This document shows positions 45,775 to 55,745 of a DNA stretch of 64,000 bases, piece by piece. The DNA is taken from positions 1 through 64,000 of the forward strand of contig NZ_JAESDI010000007.1 of the NCBI RefSeq assembly GCF_019249215.1, written 5' to 3'. Below the pieces are notes generated by a model. That model made no database searches. It was not told where the DNA came from and worked only from the letters and a program-made list of their open reading frames with translations. Each line of letters starts with the position of its first letter. The stretch's first letter is position 1. The stretch is from Alteromonas lipotrueae (GTDB lineage: Bacteria > Pseudomonadota > Gammaproteobacteria > Enterobacterales > Alteromonadaceae). Position numbers and translations under genes: made by a program.

Positions 45775-48270
45775 TCAAGACAACAAAGCCCGTACTTCAT
45801 CTAGCATATTTTCTGCTTCTGCATATAAATCGGCTTGCTCGAGTATCGCCTGAGCACCCGCCCCTTTAATTTGTTCACTTCGCATGTTCAGCACAATAGG
45901 GATCGCCATGGGCGATACTTTTTCTAAGTTTACTAACGTGGTTCTATCAACAAAGCGAATAAGTAAATTTGCTAAGCGCTGTAAATCTAGCAACTCCCGT
46001 TCAGCATCAGCCCGCGCTACCGCTAAAAGGATATGATCGGGGTCGTGCTCACGCAGCGTGTCGTAAATTAAATCAGTAGAAAACGTTACCTGTTTCATGG
46101 TTTTCTGACTAGCATGATAACGCTGTTCGGTTAAGCCACTTACTACCGCCACCTGCCTGAAAGAACGCTTTAACATCGGCGCTTGTAGCATCCAATCTTC
46201 TAGCTCATCGCCTAATATATCTGGCTGAAACAGTTGCTGCAGTTGCTTATCGGTAATCTGTTTAACCGCACTTATCGACAAACCATAGTCGGTCACGCTG
46301 AAACTCAATGGCTTTATTCCCATTTTTTCCATTCTACGGGTAACCAGCATGCCCAAGGTTTGGTTCGCTTTTCGTCCTTCAAAGGTGTAGTACAACGTAT
46401 GGTTCACGTTACGAAAAGGAAACTGCTCCACCAATACTTTTTCAGGCTCAGGAAGCTGTGAGAACTGTTGTTGTAAATTCAACCATTCTCGTACTTGCGC
46501 GGGCAATTTACGCCAACTCTTGGGATTCGCTAATATTGCTCTAACCCCATCAGCCAGGTACGTCGACAGTGGCATTTGACCACCAGAATAGCTAGGAATT
46601 TTAGGCTCTTTTGCCTTCGCAGGGCGAGCGTGCAGCTGCATATCGCGAATGGCTTCGTATTTAAGCACTTCGCCAGCAAAGTAAAAGGTGTCGCCTGGGG
46701 TAAGTTGCTGGGCAAAGTACTCTTCCACTTCACCAATAATTTTGCCTTGATTACCACGGCGAATACGCTTCACTTTTAGCCTACCCGCTTCAACAATAGT
46801 GCCTATGTTCTGCCGATGCCTTTGTATTACCCGCCTGTTGGCCGGTGAAAACGTACCGTCATCGTTTTGCATTAGGCGCTGATATCGCTCGTAGGCATTA
46901 AGCGCACTACCGCCATCCAATGCGAACTGCCATAACTTCTCAAAATCTTGTTTGTTGAGCCCTTGATAAGGCGACGCCATAAGTATTTGCTCGTAAAGCG
47001 TATCTGGCGTGTCAGCATTGCTGCATAGGCAGTTCACAATAAACTGGGGGATAATATCCAATGCCCCCGATTGCGGCGCATCGCCATCTAGCTCGCCTTT
47101 GTTAATTGCATCAATAGCGGCTTGGCATTCAAGGGCTTCAAAGCGATTAGCGGGCACCAGCAAAGCTTCGCTGGGTTCGTCTAATCTATGATTTGCTCGC
47201 CCTATTCGCTGTAGCATTCGGCTTACCCCTTTTGGGGCTCCAACTTGTATTACCTTGTCTACATCGCCCCAATCAATGCCTAGCTCTAGCGCCGAGGTGC
47301 ACACTACTGCCCTTAACAATCCGCTAGACATCATGGCTTCTGTTTTACGCCGCTGCTCTTTACTTAAACTGCCATGGTATAAGGCTATGGGTAAGGCAGC
47401 GGTGTTATGTTCCCACAGCATTTGAAAAATCAGTTCGGATTGGGCCCGCGTATTTACGAACACCAAAGTGGTTTTTGCGTCTTCAATGGCCTTATATATA
47501 TCGGTAATGGCATAGCGCGCCATAAAGCCACCGAAGGGCATACGGTTTTCAGATTGCAGCATGTCTACTTTTGGTTTTTCACCCGCTTTCACGCTGATGA
47601 TATTAGCGGTGCCTTCTGTGCCAGCAAGCCATGCACCTAGCGTTTCTGGGTAAGCGACCGTGGCCGACAACCCTACCCGCTTCATGTCGGGTGACAATAC
47701 TGAAAGCCGTGCTAGCGCTAATGACAAAAAGTCTCCTCGCTTGTTTGCTACTAGGCTATGGGTTTCATCAATAATGACTCGCTTTAATTTTCCAAATAGT
47801 TTGTCAGCATCAGCATAGCTCAGCATTAACATGAGCGATTCAGGGGTAGTGAGCAGCAAATTTGGCGGTTTTTTTCGTTGGCGCTGTCTTTTATGCGAAG
47901 GTGTATCGCCTGTTCGGGTTTCTGCCGTTATCGGCAATTCCATTTCTTCAATAGGTTGCAATAAGTTGCGATGAATATCTTGGGTTAGTGCTTTAAGCGG
48001 TGAAATGTATAAGGTGTGAAGCCCTTGCTGTGGCGATTGAGCTAACTCGACTAAGCTAGGTAGAAAGCCCGATAAAGTTTTACCAGCTCCGGTTGGGGCA
48101 ATCAATAATGTCGTATTGTAACTATCTTGCGCAAGCATCTGCTTTTGGTAATCTCGAAGCGCCCAGCCTTTATTGTTGAACCATTGGCTAAACGCCGGGG
48201 GCAAAATACCACTACCGGTTTCAATTGCTTTCTTAGGTGATGCTTTGGTCTTAGGCATATTTACAGACAT
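45775..48270 (-). CDS. Ligase-associated DNA damage response DEXH-box helicase (Lhr-Core type)
   Basis: SF2 helicase with Walker A APTGAGKT, DEXH box IIDETHS, SAT in GLSATVAYP and motif VI QRIGRANHR, followed by the long Lhr winged-helix region. It acts with the exonuclease, ligase and PdeM in an uncharacterised DNA repair pathway. I take ATG 48270 (831 residues); the frame is open to a TTG at 48297. It is divergent from the exonuclease gene, 210 bases away. Its usual downstream partner pdeM has been displaced by the island. Confidence 0.88.
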   Translation of the reverse strand: MSVNMPKTKASPKKAIETGSGILPPAFSQWFNNKGWALRDYQKQMLAQDSYNTTLLIAPTGAGKTLSGFLPSLVELAQSPQQGLHTLYISPLKALTQDIHRNLLQPIEEMELPITAETRTGDTPSHKRQRQRKKPPNLLLTTPESLMLMLSYADADKLFGKLKRVIIDETHSLVANKRGDFLSLALARLSVLSPDMKRVGLSATVAYPETLGAWLAGTEGTANIISVKAGEKPKVDMLQSENRMPFGGFMARYAITDIYKAIEDAKTTLVFVNTRAQSELIFQMLWEHNTAALPIALYHGSLSKEQRRKTEAMMSSGLLRAVVCTSALELGIDWGDVDKVIQVGAPKGVSRMLQRIGRANHRLDEPSEALLVPANRFEALECQAAIDAINKGELDGDAPQSGALDIIPQFIVNCLCSNADTPDTLYEQILMASPYQGLNKQDFEKLWQFALDGGSALNAYERYQRLMQNDDGTFSPANRRVIQRHRQNIGTIVEAGRLKVKRIRRGNQGKIIGEVEEYFAQQLTPGDTFYFAGEVLKYEAIRDMQLHARPAKAKEPKIPSYSGGQMPLSTYLADGVRAILANPKSWRKLPAQVREWLNLQQQFSQLPEPEKVLVEQFPFRNVNHTLYYTFEGRKANQTLGMLVTRRMEKMGIKPLSFSVTDYGLSISAVKQITDKQLQQLFQPDILGDELEDWMLQAPMLKRSFRQVAVVSGLTEQRYHASQKTMKQVTFSTDLIYDTLREHDPDHILLAVARADAERELLDLQRLANLLIRFVDRTTLVNLEKVSPMAIPIVLNMRSEQIKGAGAQAILEQADLYAEAENMLDEVRALLS

Positions 48271-48480
48271 GTCTTCTGATATAAAAATTGCGCACAACTT
48301 TATGCCATCGCCCGAACTTCTCCTGCGCCATAATTTTTTCGTTACTCTGCTGTTTCGATGGTAAGCAATAGTACGTATACGTTCATTCGGCAGAAGAGTT
48401 TAATTTTCCACTACGCTCAACCAATTACGTAAAACCACCGTAGTTATATGAAACGCTAACGAAGAGCATGTAGGTTTTAT

Positions 48481-49563
48481 ATGACGGCTGAAAATACAAT
48501 ACACCCTTCAAAGTGGATGAAGACAGACGACGCAGGTTTGTATTGTGTGCCGGGCAATTTTTATATCGACCCAATGCAGCCCGTTGAAACCGCGCTTGTT
48601 ACCCACGGTCATGCTGACCATGCTAGAGCCGGGCACAAACGAGTATTCGCCCACCCGCAAACCATGGCTATTATGACCACTCGGTACGGTGATGATATGG
48701 CTGAAGAACAGATAGCCGTGCCCTATCGTGAAAGCGTAGAATTTGATGAAGTAGCCACTACTGAAAGTCACAGTGACCCAAGTAAAGAAGGCCAACGCAA
48801 GATAAAGGTCACCTTTTACCCTGCTGGCCATATTTTAGGGTCGTCACAATTGCTCATTGAGTATGCGGGTTATCGGCTGGTGATATCTGGCGATTACAAA
48901 CGTAGGCACGATCCTACATGCCCGCCGTTTGAGGTAGTACCTTGCGATGTACTCATTACCGAAGCTACTTTTGGTTTACCGGTATTTGCCCACCCGCCAA
49001 TTGAACAAGAAATGCAAAAGCTGTTGCACTCCCTTGAGGTGTTTCCAACACGCTGCCATCTAGTTGGCACTTATGCGCTAGGAAAATGCCAGCGGGTTAT
49101 TTTAGCGCTTCGTGAAGCCGGCTATGCCAAACCTATTTATCTTCACGGTGCGCTACTAAAGTTATGTGACTTATATGAACGAGAAGGTATCGCCCTTGGT
49201 CGTATTATTCCGGTTAGCGAGGTAGAGGATAAGGCGTTATTAGCGGGCGAAATCGTGTTGGCGCCCCCTTCAGCCTTGGCCGATAGGTGGTCGAGAAGCT
49301 TACCCCACGTTCGTGCTGTGTTGGCGTCTGGCTGGATGCAAATTCGCGCCAGAGCTAAGCAACGCAACGCTGAGTTGCCACTTATTATTTCAGATCATTG
49401 TGATTGGCCAGAGTTATTGCAAACCCTTACCGAAGTCAACCCTAGTGAGGTATGGGTGACCCACGGTCGTGAAGATGCCTTAATATATCAGGCACAGAAA
49501 ATGGGGTTTAAAGCACGAGCGCTATCGCTGGTAGGTTACGATGAAGCGGCGCAGGAGGAATAG
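48481..49563 (+). CDS. Ligase-associated DNA exonuclease (MBL/beta-CASP fold)
   Basis: The 360-residue protein has the metallo-beta-lactamase motif THGHADHAR (His42, His44, Asp46, His47) and PAGHILGS and SGDYKRRHDP, as in SNM1/Artemis-like nucleases. It stands 2 bases before the ligase gene and would process DNA ends for ligation. Confidence 0.9.
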   Translation: MTAENTIHPSKWMKTDDAGLYCVPGNFYIDPMQPVETALVTHGHADHARAGHKRVFAHPQTMAIMTTRYGDDMAEEQIAVPYRESVEFDEVATTESHSDPSKEGQRKIKVTFYPAGHILGSSQLLIEYAGYRLVISGDYKRRHDPTCPPFEVVPCDVLITEATFGLPVFAHPPIEQEMQKLLHSLEVFPTRCHLVGTYALGKCQRVILALREAGYAKPIYLHGALLKLCDLYEREGIALGRIIPVSEVEDKALLAGEIVLAPPSALADRWSRSLPHVRAVLASGWMQIRARAKQRNAELPLIISDHCDWPELLQTLTEVNPSEVWVTHGREDALIYQAQKMGFKARALSLVGYDEAAQEE

Positions 49564-49565
49564 TA

Positions 49566-51179
49566 ATGCAGGCGTTTAGCGAATTATTAGAACAGCTTTA
49601 CTACACCTCAGGCACTAAAGCCAAAGCACAGCTTATTCTGCAATACCTTGCTACTACGCCTGACCCCGATAGGGGCTGGGCAATCGCCGCTATGGCAGGT
49701 ACGCTTAAGTTTGATTTCTTCAAACGAAATACAGTTAAAAAGCTGATCACCGAGCGGGTAGACCCAGAGCTATTTGCAATGAGCTACGATTATGTGGGCG
49801 AAGTTAGTGAAACCGTAGCCCACTTGTGGCCCGAACTAGCGCCTGAAAATGCACCTGATGAAGCACTGCCTAGCTTGTCTGAAGTGGTAGATACGTTTGC
49901 GAGTATAAGTAAACAAAAAGTCGCAGCAACGTTGGCGAATTACCTCACTATAATGACCCCACCTCAGCGCTGGGCACTCTTAAAACTTGGTACACGGGGG
50001 CTACGAATTGGTGTATCTGCTCGCTCTATCAAACAGATTTTGGCTGACTACGGCAACCAAGATATCATTGAAATAGAAAAGTTATGGCATGGCGTCGCAC
50101 CGCCTTATACCGACCTTCTCGAATGGCTAGAAGGTAACGGGGCTAAACCTGATATCAGTAACGCGGTTACCTTCCACCCAGTCATGCTGTCTCATCCCAT
50201 TGAACAAAGCGATATTGACAATTTCGACCCCGAAGCATGGCAAATAGAACATAAGTTTGACGGTATTCGGGTGCAACTCGTTTGCAACACCACAAAAGAA
50301 AAGCCTGAAAAGGCCCTGTTTTCCCGCACTGGTGATGACATCAGTCACGCATTTCCCGACCTTCTCGACAGTGTTAGTGGCAACATGGTGCTAGACGGCG
50401 AACTGTTGGTGATGCATAACCAAGAAGTAGATACCTTCAACGCCCTACAACAAAGGTTAAATAAGAAGAAGCCCACTGCCGCGTTAATGAAAACAAACCC
50501 CGCGGGGCTTATTGTTTACGATGCATTGGTGTTAGAGGGGAAGCATTTAACCGACTCCCCCCTTAGCGCGCGACGTCAAGCACTCGAAGATTGGTTTTAT
50601 CACAATGGTACTCAAGACAAAGATACGCCCTCTCGCTTGCATCTGTCAGTGCGTTTATATGCCGATTCACCTAAATGGCTTCGAACGCTACACAAAAAGG
50701 TGTGTGAAAACCGTGCTGTAGAAGGGTTGATGATAAAACGTTCAAGTAGCCACTATCTACCCGGCAGACCAAAAGGACAATGGTATAAGTGGAAGCGAGA
50801 TCCTCTGGTGGTCGATGCCGTGGTGATGTATGCCCAGCGAGGGCACGGTAAGCGCTCTAGCTTTTATTCCGATTACACCTTTGGCGCATGGCAAGATGAG
50901 CAATTACTGCCTATCGGTAAAGCCTACTCAGGCTTTACCGATGAAGAGCTTAAGAAGCTAGATAACTGGGTAAGAAGAAACGCGATAGGCCGTTTTGGCC
51001 CTGTTCGAGAAGTAAAAAAAGAGCTGGTCCTAGAAGTTGCTTTCGATGCGGTTCACCCGTCCAAACGGCATAAATCAGGGGTGGCATTACGATTTCCTCG
51101 CATACACCGTATCCGTTGGGATAAGCCTGCCAACGAGGCTGACTCACTTATCAACGTGAAAGCGCTTATTGAATCATGA
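49566..51179 (+). CDS. ATP-dependent DNA ligase
   Basis: The 537-residue protein has an N-terminal DNA-binding domain, then the nucleotidyl-transferase motif I EHKFDGIR with catalytic Lys230, motif IV GLMIKR and an OB domain with YKWKRDPLVVDAV and KYR-type motif region. It is an additional ligase beside the essential NAD-dependent LigA. It is coupled to the exonuclease gene (gap 2 bases). Confidence 0.93.
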   Translation: MQAFSELLEQLYYTSGTKAKAQLILQYLATTPDPDRGWAIAAMAGTLKFDFFKRNTVKKLITERVDPELFAMSYDYVGEVSETVAHLWPELAPENAPDEALPSLSEVVDTFASISKQKVAATLANYLTIMTPPQRWALLKLGTRGLRIGVSARSIKQILADYGNQDIIEIEKLWHGVAPPYTDLLEWLEGNGAKPDISNAVTFHPVMLSHPIEQSDIDNFDPEAWQIEHKFDGIRVQLVCNTTKEKPEKALFSRTGDDISHAFPDLLDSVSGNMVLDGELLVMHNQEVDTFNALQQRLNKKKPTAALMKTNPAGLIVYDALVLEGKHLTDSPLSARRQALEDWFYHNGTQDKDTPSRLHLSVRLYADSPKWLRTLHKKVCENRAVEGLMIKRSSSHYLPGRPKGQWYKWKRDPLVVDAVVMYAQRGHGKRSSFYSDYTFGAWQDEQLLPIGKAYSGFTDEELKKLDNWVRRNAIGRFGPVREVKKELVLEVAFDAVHPSKRHKSGVALRFPRIHRIRWDKPANEADSLINVKALIES

Positions 51180-51336
51180 GCTGAATGAAACATTTTTTTT
51201 ACAAACGCTAGTTTTGGCTTACACTTAATGTATATTAGCTTTTTCTATTTCATCTAACTTACTGTTAGAAAAGAAATTGTTATACATTTTAAATGTGCGC
51301 GAGCCTAAATTAATGCTTCGCCAAGGACAAAAAATA

Positions 51337-52131
51337 ATGCTGTATTCGCGATCGTTCAAACATTGCCTTATTGGTTTCCTTTTCCTTTTTTCCACAGCGA
51401 GTAACGCTGGCCTAATTACTAATATCGCAACTGAGACTGTCAGCTATAGTATTTTATCTCAAAACCCTTGGGGTAATTTTACGTGGACGGCAAGTTACGA
51501 TATTGGCTTTGTTGATCAGGATTTACTTATTGATGTTGACGTTTTTCTCACTGATGATGACCCCGGTAGCGCACTGCGGGACATATGGGAAGAAGGCATT
51601 GAATCCATTTGGAGTAATGCCTTTGATTTATCTGACGGTACTTATTTTTACGACACTGTATTTAATGTGGATTGGTTAAGCACGAATGCGGGCGCTGACC
51701 ATACTGTTTATGTCACTGAAGGTGATGGAAATGTGAACTTGACTCATTGGTATACGGGTAGGCCATCAGGTTATTCGTATAATCGTCAAGGGGTAATAGC
51801 TGCTCATGAGTTCGGCCATATGATAGGTTTATTCGATGAATACAGCGGCGGCGCACTAAACCCAGAAGAGCTCATCAGAAACAACAGTATAATGGGTCGA
51901 AATCTATCTTTACCTCGCACAGATCACTTCGATGCCTTCTTAGAATGGGCGCAAATTAATTCGGGGGTCGCATCTCTAGCTTTAGTTGCAGACAGTGGCG
52001 TAGATAACTATTTCGTTCCCGAGCCAAGTTCATTAGTCATTTTGCTACTTTCGATTTGTATGGCTCTTTCCATCAAAACTAAATCTAGACGAAACGGTAT
52101 AGAGGTGAGAAGCCCTACTCTCTTCGCTTAA
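51337..52131 (+). CDS. Secreted PEP-CTERM zinc metalloprotease
   Basis: From ATG 51337 (AAGGA nine bases ahead) the 264-residue protein has a signal peptide (1-24, ending ASNA), a metzincin-like zinc site HEFGHMIGLFDEY (His157, His161, Asp167) with a Met residue in SIMG (186), and a C-terminal PEP-CTERM signal: VPEPSS (227-232), a hydrophobic helix and a basic tail. The signal predicts processing by an exosortase, which is not in this window. Asp in the third zinc position is unusual but known. Confidence 0.85.
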   Translation: MLYSRSFKHCLIGFLFLFSTASNAGLITNIATETVSYSILSQNPWGNFTWTASYDIGFVDQDLLIDVDVFLTDDDPGSALRDIWEEGIESIWSNAFDLSDGTYFYDTVFNVDWLSTNAGADHTVYVTEGDGNVNLTHWYTGRPSGYSYNRQGVIAAHEFGHMIGLFDEYSGGALNPEELIRNNSIMGRNLSLPRTDHFDAFLEWAQINSGVASLALVADSGVDNYFVPEPSSLVILLLSICMALSIKTKSRRNGIEVRSPTLFA

Positions 52132-52158
52132 ATTGTATCGCTATGTATTTCCGGCAAT

Positions 52159-52190
52159 AAAAAAGCAAGGCATACTCGCCTTGCTTTTTT
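52159..52190. terminator. Intrinsic terminator between protease and fructokinase genes
   Basis: The stem GCAAGGC / GCCTTGC (52165-52171 with 52178-52184) has a 6-nt loop, an A-run before and T6 after. It serves the convergent genes on both sides. Confidence 0.88.
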
Positions 52191-52238
52191 AATAATATCT
52201 CTATATTCATATCAACACTTTGTGCGCCAATACATTCC

Positions 52239-53204
52239 CTATTTCGCAATATGTTCCATGGTAGGCAGTGCACTAAACGCGCCGTATTGCGTTACTGTGT
52301 ATGCACCACAACGAATAGCAAACTCGGTGGCTTCGCTTACGTTTTCGAAGCTGCTTGCCCACTTATCGAATTCTGCACTGTTAGCCACTTTAGTAGATAA
52401 GAAATACAAAAAGCCACCAATGAATGAGTCGCCCGCGGCAGTCGTATCTTTTACGTCCATTTTTGGCGAAGCCAAGGTACCGCTGAAATCTTTTGTTATG
52501 TACTGAATAGGTTCTCCGCCATCAGTCACTAATACCACTTTAACGCCGCTATCTAGCCATTGTTGTACGTGAGTCTGGGCATTTTCTTCACCGTAAAGCT
52601 CTGACAACTCTTCGCGGCTTGCTTTCAAGATACTCACTTTCTTAGCCACGTCGTCAATTCGGCCTGGGGCATTAGCTGTGTCGTCCCAAAACGCTGAGCG
52701 ATAGTTTATATCTAAACAGACAAGCATATTTTCTTGCTTGGCTTTATTTAGAATATAGTCGGTGCCAGGTAGCAATTCTGGGCCTGAAATTGAGCCAGAA
52801 CAAAAATGCAGCACGCTAGTATCGTCACAGGCAACCGTGGCTAAGTCATCTTCGCCAATGTGCTTATGTGCGGCATTATCAACATAGAAGTCGAAAGAAC
52901 GTTCACCGTCTTTATCTAGATTAACAAAGGCCAGTGCCGTATTGGCGTCTTTCGTACTCCAAACATAATCAGTGTTTACATTGTGATAGCTAAGCATATC
53001 TTGAAGAAAACGGCCAAAGGTATCGTCCCCTACTTTAGACACCATAGCGCCTTGGCCGCCAAGCTTAGCAACAGCAACCGCTACATTTGCGGGCGCACCA
53101 CCAGCATATGGCTGAAATGAATTCATTGCTGGCATTTCGCTTTGGTCCGCCGCACCCGCACTTAACATATCGATAAGTACTTCGCCTAAACATAAAATTT
53201 TCAT
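52239..53204 (-). CDS. Fructokinase (PfkB family)
   Basis: The protein has the PfkB signature GGAPANVAVAVAKLGG (35-50) and the catalytic end DTTAAGDSFIGGFLY (Asp259). Close relatives phosphorylate fructose; other sugars are possible. I start at ATG 53204 (321 residues) because AGAGGTG precedes it; an in-frame GTG two codons up is part of that site. It is divergent from a ROK regulator and may clear fructose released by the amylosucrase. Confidence 0.87.
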   Translation of the reverse strand: MKILCLGEVLIDMLSAGAADQSEMPAMNSFQPYAGGAPANVAVAVAKLGGQGAMVSKVGDDTFGRFLQDMLSYHNVNTDYVWSTKDANTALAFVNLDKDGERSFDFYVDNAAHKHIGEDDLATVACDDTSVLHFCSGSISGPELLPGTDYILNKAKQENMLVCLDINYRSAFWDDTANAPGRIDDVAKKVSILKASREELSELYGEENAQTHVQQWLDSGVKVVLVTDGGEPIQYITKDFSGTLASPKMDVKDTTAAGDSFIGGFLYFLSTKVANSAEFDKWASSFENVSEATEFAIRCGAYTVTQYGAFSALPTMEHIAK

Positions 53205-53544
53205 AAACACCTCTGGCTGAAGCTAACAGCGATGACATTAGTCTTTATGCCGCTGTAGTCATGGATAATAAGCGTAGCCGAAGGATATTCCGACGGGCAC
53301 GTTAAATTATAGTTAATTAATTGGGGCATAGTATTAACTAGCACCACAGATAAATCAACCTTGTTGATTTATTATTTTATCACTTTGACACCCATAGTGA
53401 TGAATGCGTAATCTATCGGCTTGATTGGTAGAGAAAAACTCGCCTCGGTGAATTATGTTGAAGATATTGAATTAGTATCTATCCATGACTTATTGATGCT
53501 GTTTGTTATAACATTCACTCCATAATGATTCAGGTACACTGTAA
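53205..53544. other. Divergent regulatory region between fructokinase and ROK regulator
   Basis: The 340-base region has the 23-nt palindrome at 53350-53372 near its middle and AT-rich sequence on both sides that must hold both promoters. I could not pick the promoter hexamers with confidence. No gene is visible. Confidence 0.7.
53350..53372. promoter_or_regulatory. Probable operator of the ROK regulator
   Basis: A perfect 10-bp inverted repeat, ATAAATCAAC and GTTGATTTAT, with a 3-base spacer lies between the divergent genes. The AT-rich arms resemble NagC/Mlc-type sites. As it has no T-run and is not at a gene end, an operator is more likely than a terminator. Confidence 0.65.
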
Positions 53545-54768
53545 ATGACAAAATCCCACGAGCACACGGGTTCATCAGAAAGCGCATTAGAAAGAGACAT
53601 GCACTACTGTGCAACTGCCCCACTAGACAACCGTACTCAAAATGAACGGGATATACTCACCCTTATTCGTCAAGATGGCGCCATTCCAAAAGCCGACATC
53701 GCGCAACGCACAGGTTTATCTGCGCAGTCGGCAACGGTCATTATTAAAAAACTAGAATCTGACGACCTCGTTAAGAGATTGCCGCCGGTTCGCGGTGGTG
53801 TTGGGCAACCTAAAGTGCCTTTTGGATTGAATGCAGAGGGTGCGTTTGGATTGGGTCTAAAAATTGGTCGCCGCAGTTTTGACATGACCTTGCTAGACTT
53901 GGCTGGCAATGTAAGATCGTCGCTTCACGAAAAAGTCGACTACCCCACCGTCGATCACTTATTGTCATTTACCCAGCGCGGTGTGTCGGTAATAACGCAA
54001 CAGCTCAGTAACGAGCAACGAACCCGTATCCGCGGACTAGGCATTGCCATGCCGTTTGAAATCTGGAGTTGGGCAGAAGAAGCCGGGGCTCCTGCTGACG
54101 CGTTAGAAGCATGGAAGCGTCTTGATATTCAGGCTGCGCTCTTTGAGCTTCTAGAGTTACCCATCTATGTGAGTAACGATGCAACGGCGGCGTGTAGTGC
54201 AGAAATGGCTTTCGGCAACCCGCATCGATTTAACCACTTCCTCTATGTATTTGTTGGCACTTTTCTTGGCGGCGGCTTGGTCATTAACAATCAGCTATTT
54301 ACTGGAAAATCGGGGAATGCAGGCGCAATTGGTTCTTTACCTTTTTTATCCAACGCCCAAATCCAACAGCAACAACTAATAACCCAGTCATCGCTATACT
54401 TGCTAGAAAAACAACTGAATGACGCGGGACTAAATGGCAATAAATTATATGAGGCTCCGGAACATTGGTCTGGATTAAAAACTAATCCAGAATTTATGCA
54501 CATCGTTCAAGTGTGGATGGAACAGGCAGCCAAGGGTATTGCCTTTGCCACACATTGCGCATTTAGCATGCTCGACCTAGATGGCATTATTATCGATGGA
54601 GCCATGCCACAGAATATAAAACAAGAATTGGTTACCTGCGTGCAAAGCGCGTTAAAAGATGCTGATCTTCGAGGCGTTACTCAAGGTAGTATTAGTGCAG
54701 GTAACGTAGGGAGCAAAGCGCAGTCTATCGGCAGCGCAAACTTGTCGCTAATCGCGAACTACTATTAG
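53545..54768 (+). CDS. ROK-family transcriptional regulator
   Basis: The 407-residue protein has an N-terminal winged helix (about 30-85, PKADIAQRTGLSAQSATVII) and a C-terminal ROK sugar-kinase-like domain with SNDATAACSAE and VFVGTFLGGGLVI. The canonical ROK zinc-binding CxCGxxGC motif is not seen, so the fold may be metal-free. It likely represses the divergent fructokinase gene in response to a sugar. Confidence 0.87.
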   Translation: MTKSHEHTGSSESALERDMHYCATAPLDNRTQNERDILTLIRQDGAIPKADIAQRTGLSAQSATVIIKKLESDDLVKRLPPVRGGVGQPKVPFGLNAEGAFGLGLKIGRRSFDMTLLDLAGNVRSSLHEKVDYPTVDHLLSFTQRGVSVITQQLSNEQRTRIRGLGIAMPFEIWSWAEEAGAPADALEAWKRLDIQAALFELLELPIYVSNDATAACSAEMAFGNPHRFNHFLYVFVGTFLGGGLVINNQLFTGKSGNAGAIGSLPFLSNAQIQQQQLITQSSLYLLEKQLNDAGLNGNKLYEAPEHWSGLKTNPEFMHIVQVWMEQAAKGIAFATHCAFSMLDLDGIIIDGAMPQNIKQELVTCVQSALKDADLRGVTQGSISAGNVGSKAQSIGSANLSLIANYY

Positions 54769-54775
54769 TGTATAT

Positions 54776-55741
54776 ATGTTAAACAAAAGCAGGGGTAACG
54801 TGGTTACAACTTCACTCACAGGCAAGGCTACAAAAGCCTCATCGGTAGGGACATCGTCAAACGTTATAATTCTTGATGGTGGATTAGGCCGAGAATTAGA
54901 AAAAGTTGGAGCCCCCTTTAGGCAACCTGAATGGTCGGCTCTTTCATTAATCGAAGCGCCCGATTTAGTAGCCCAAGTACATCAGAACTTCGTGGATGCG
55001 GGTGCAAAAATTATTACCACCAACACTTACGCGTTAGTGCCTTTTCATATAGGGCAAAAACAGTTTGATGAGCAAGCATTTTCGCTCGCAGAGCGCGCGG
55101 CCACTATTGCCAGCAATATGGCTAAGAAGCGTGATGTGTCTGTTGCTGGCTGTATTCCTCCGGCTTTTGGCTCTTACAAACCTGAGCTATTCTGTGCCGA
55201 GAAACTCGCTGCTATTTTGCTGCCGTTGATTGAAGCACAAACACCCTACATCGACTTTTGGCTTGTAGAAACCGTATCTTCGGTAGAAGAAGCCATCGCC
55301 GTAACCTCTTTAATAAAAAAACACTCATCTAAACCAATTTGGCTTTCTTACTCACTCAGTAATCGTCATGACTTTTCAAACCCTGTTACCTTACGTTCTA
55401 GTGAGCCACTGAATGCAATACTGCCCACACTAGAAAACTTGGATGCCGTGTTGTTTAACTGCTCGCAGCCTGAAGAGATGGAAGCAGCCATTACGTTTAC
55501 GCACTCGCACAATGCCGATATTCCCATTGGTGTTTATGCCAATAGTTTTTCAGAGCATGTTAGAAAGCACGATGCTAATGAAATGCTGTCTACGTTGCGT
55601 GAGGATGTCACCCCTGAAAAATATTTAGCGTACGCACAAACGTGGGTGAACGCTGGCGCTTCGATTGTGGGCGGATGTTGCGGCATAGGCCCTGCGCACA
55701 TAAAAGTACTGGCGCAGGGATTCGTTAACACATTAGAGTAA
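54776..55741 (+). CDS. mmuM: Homocysteine S-methyltransferase family protein
   Basis: The enzyme methylates homocysteine to methionine, in MmuM using S-methylmethionine. The three zinc cysteines are present: Cys229 (LFNCSQ) and Cys301-Cys302 (GGCCGIGP), and the N-terminal ILDGGLGREL is typical. It begins 7 bases after the ROK gene, with a 28-residue N-terminal tail of unclear role. No S-methylmethionine permease is adjacent, so the methyl donor is uncertain. Confidence 0.85.
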   Translation: MLNKSRGNVVTTSLTGKATKASSVGTSSNVIILDGGLGRELEKVGAPFRQPEWSALSLIEAPDLVAQVHQNFVDAGAKIITTNTYALVPFHIGQKQFDEQAFSLAERAATIASNMAKKRDVSVAGCIPPAFGSYKPELFCAEKLAAILLPLIEAQTPYIDFWLVETVSSVEEAIAVTSLIKKHSSKPIWLSYSLSNRHDFSNPVTLRSSEPLNAILPTLENLDAVLFNCSQPEEMEAAITFTHSHNADIPIGVYANSFSEHVRKHDANEMLSTLREDVTPEKYLAYAQTWVNAGASIVGGCCGIGPAHIKVLAQGFVNTLE

Positions 55742-55745
55742 CGTG

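Noticed and set aside
53350..53372. Terminator reading of the palindrome between fructokinase and ROK genes
   Set aside because: It lies between divergent promoters rather than after a gene and lacks a T-run, so an operator is the better explanation.
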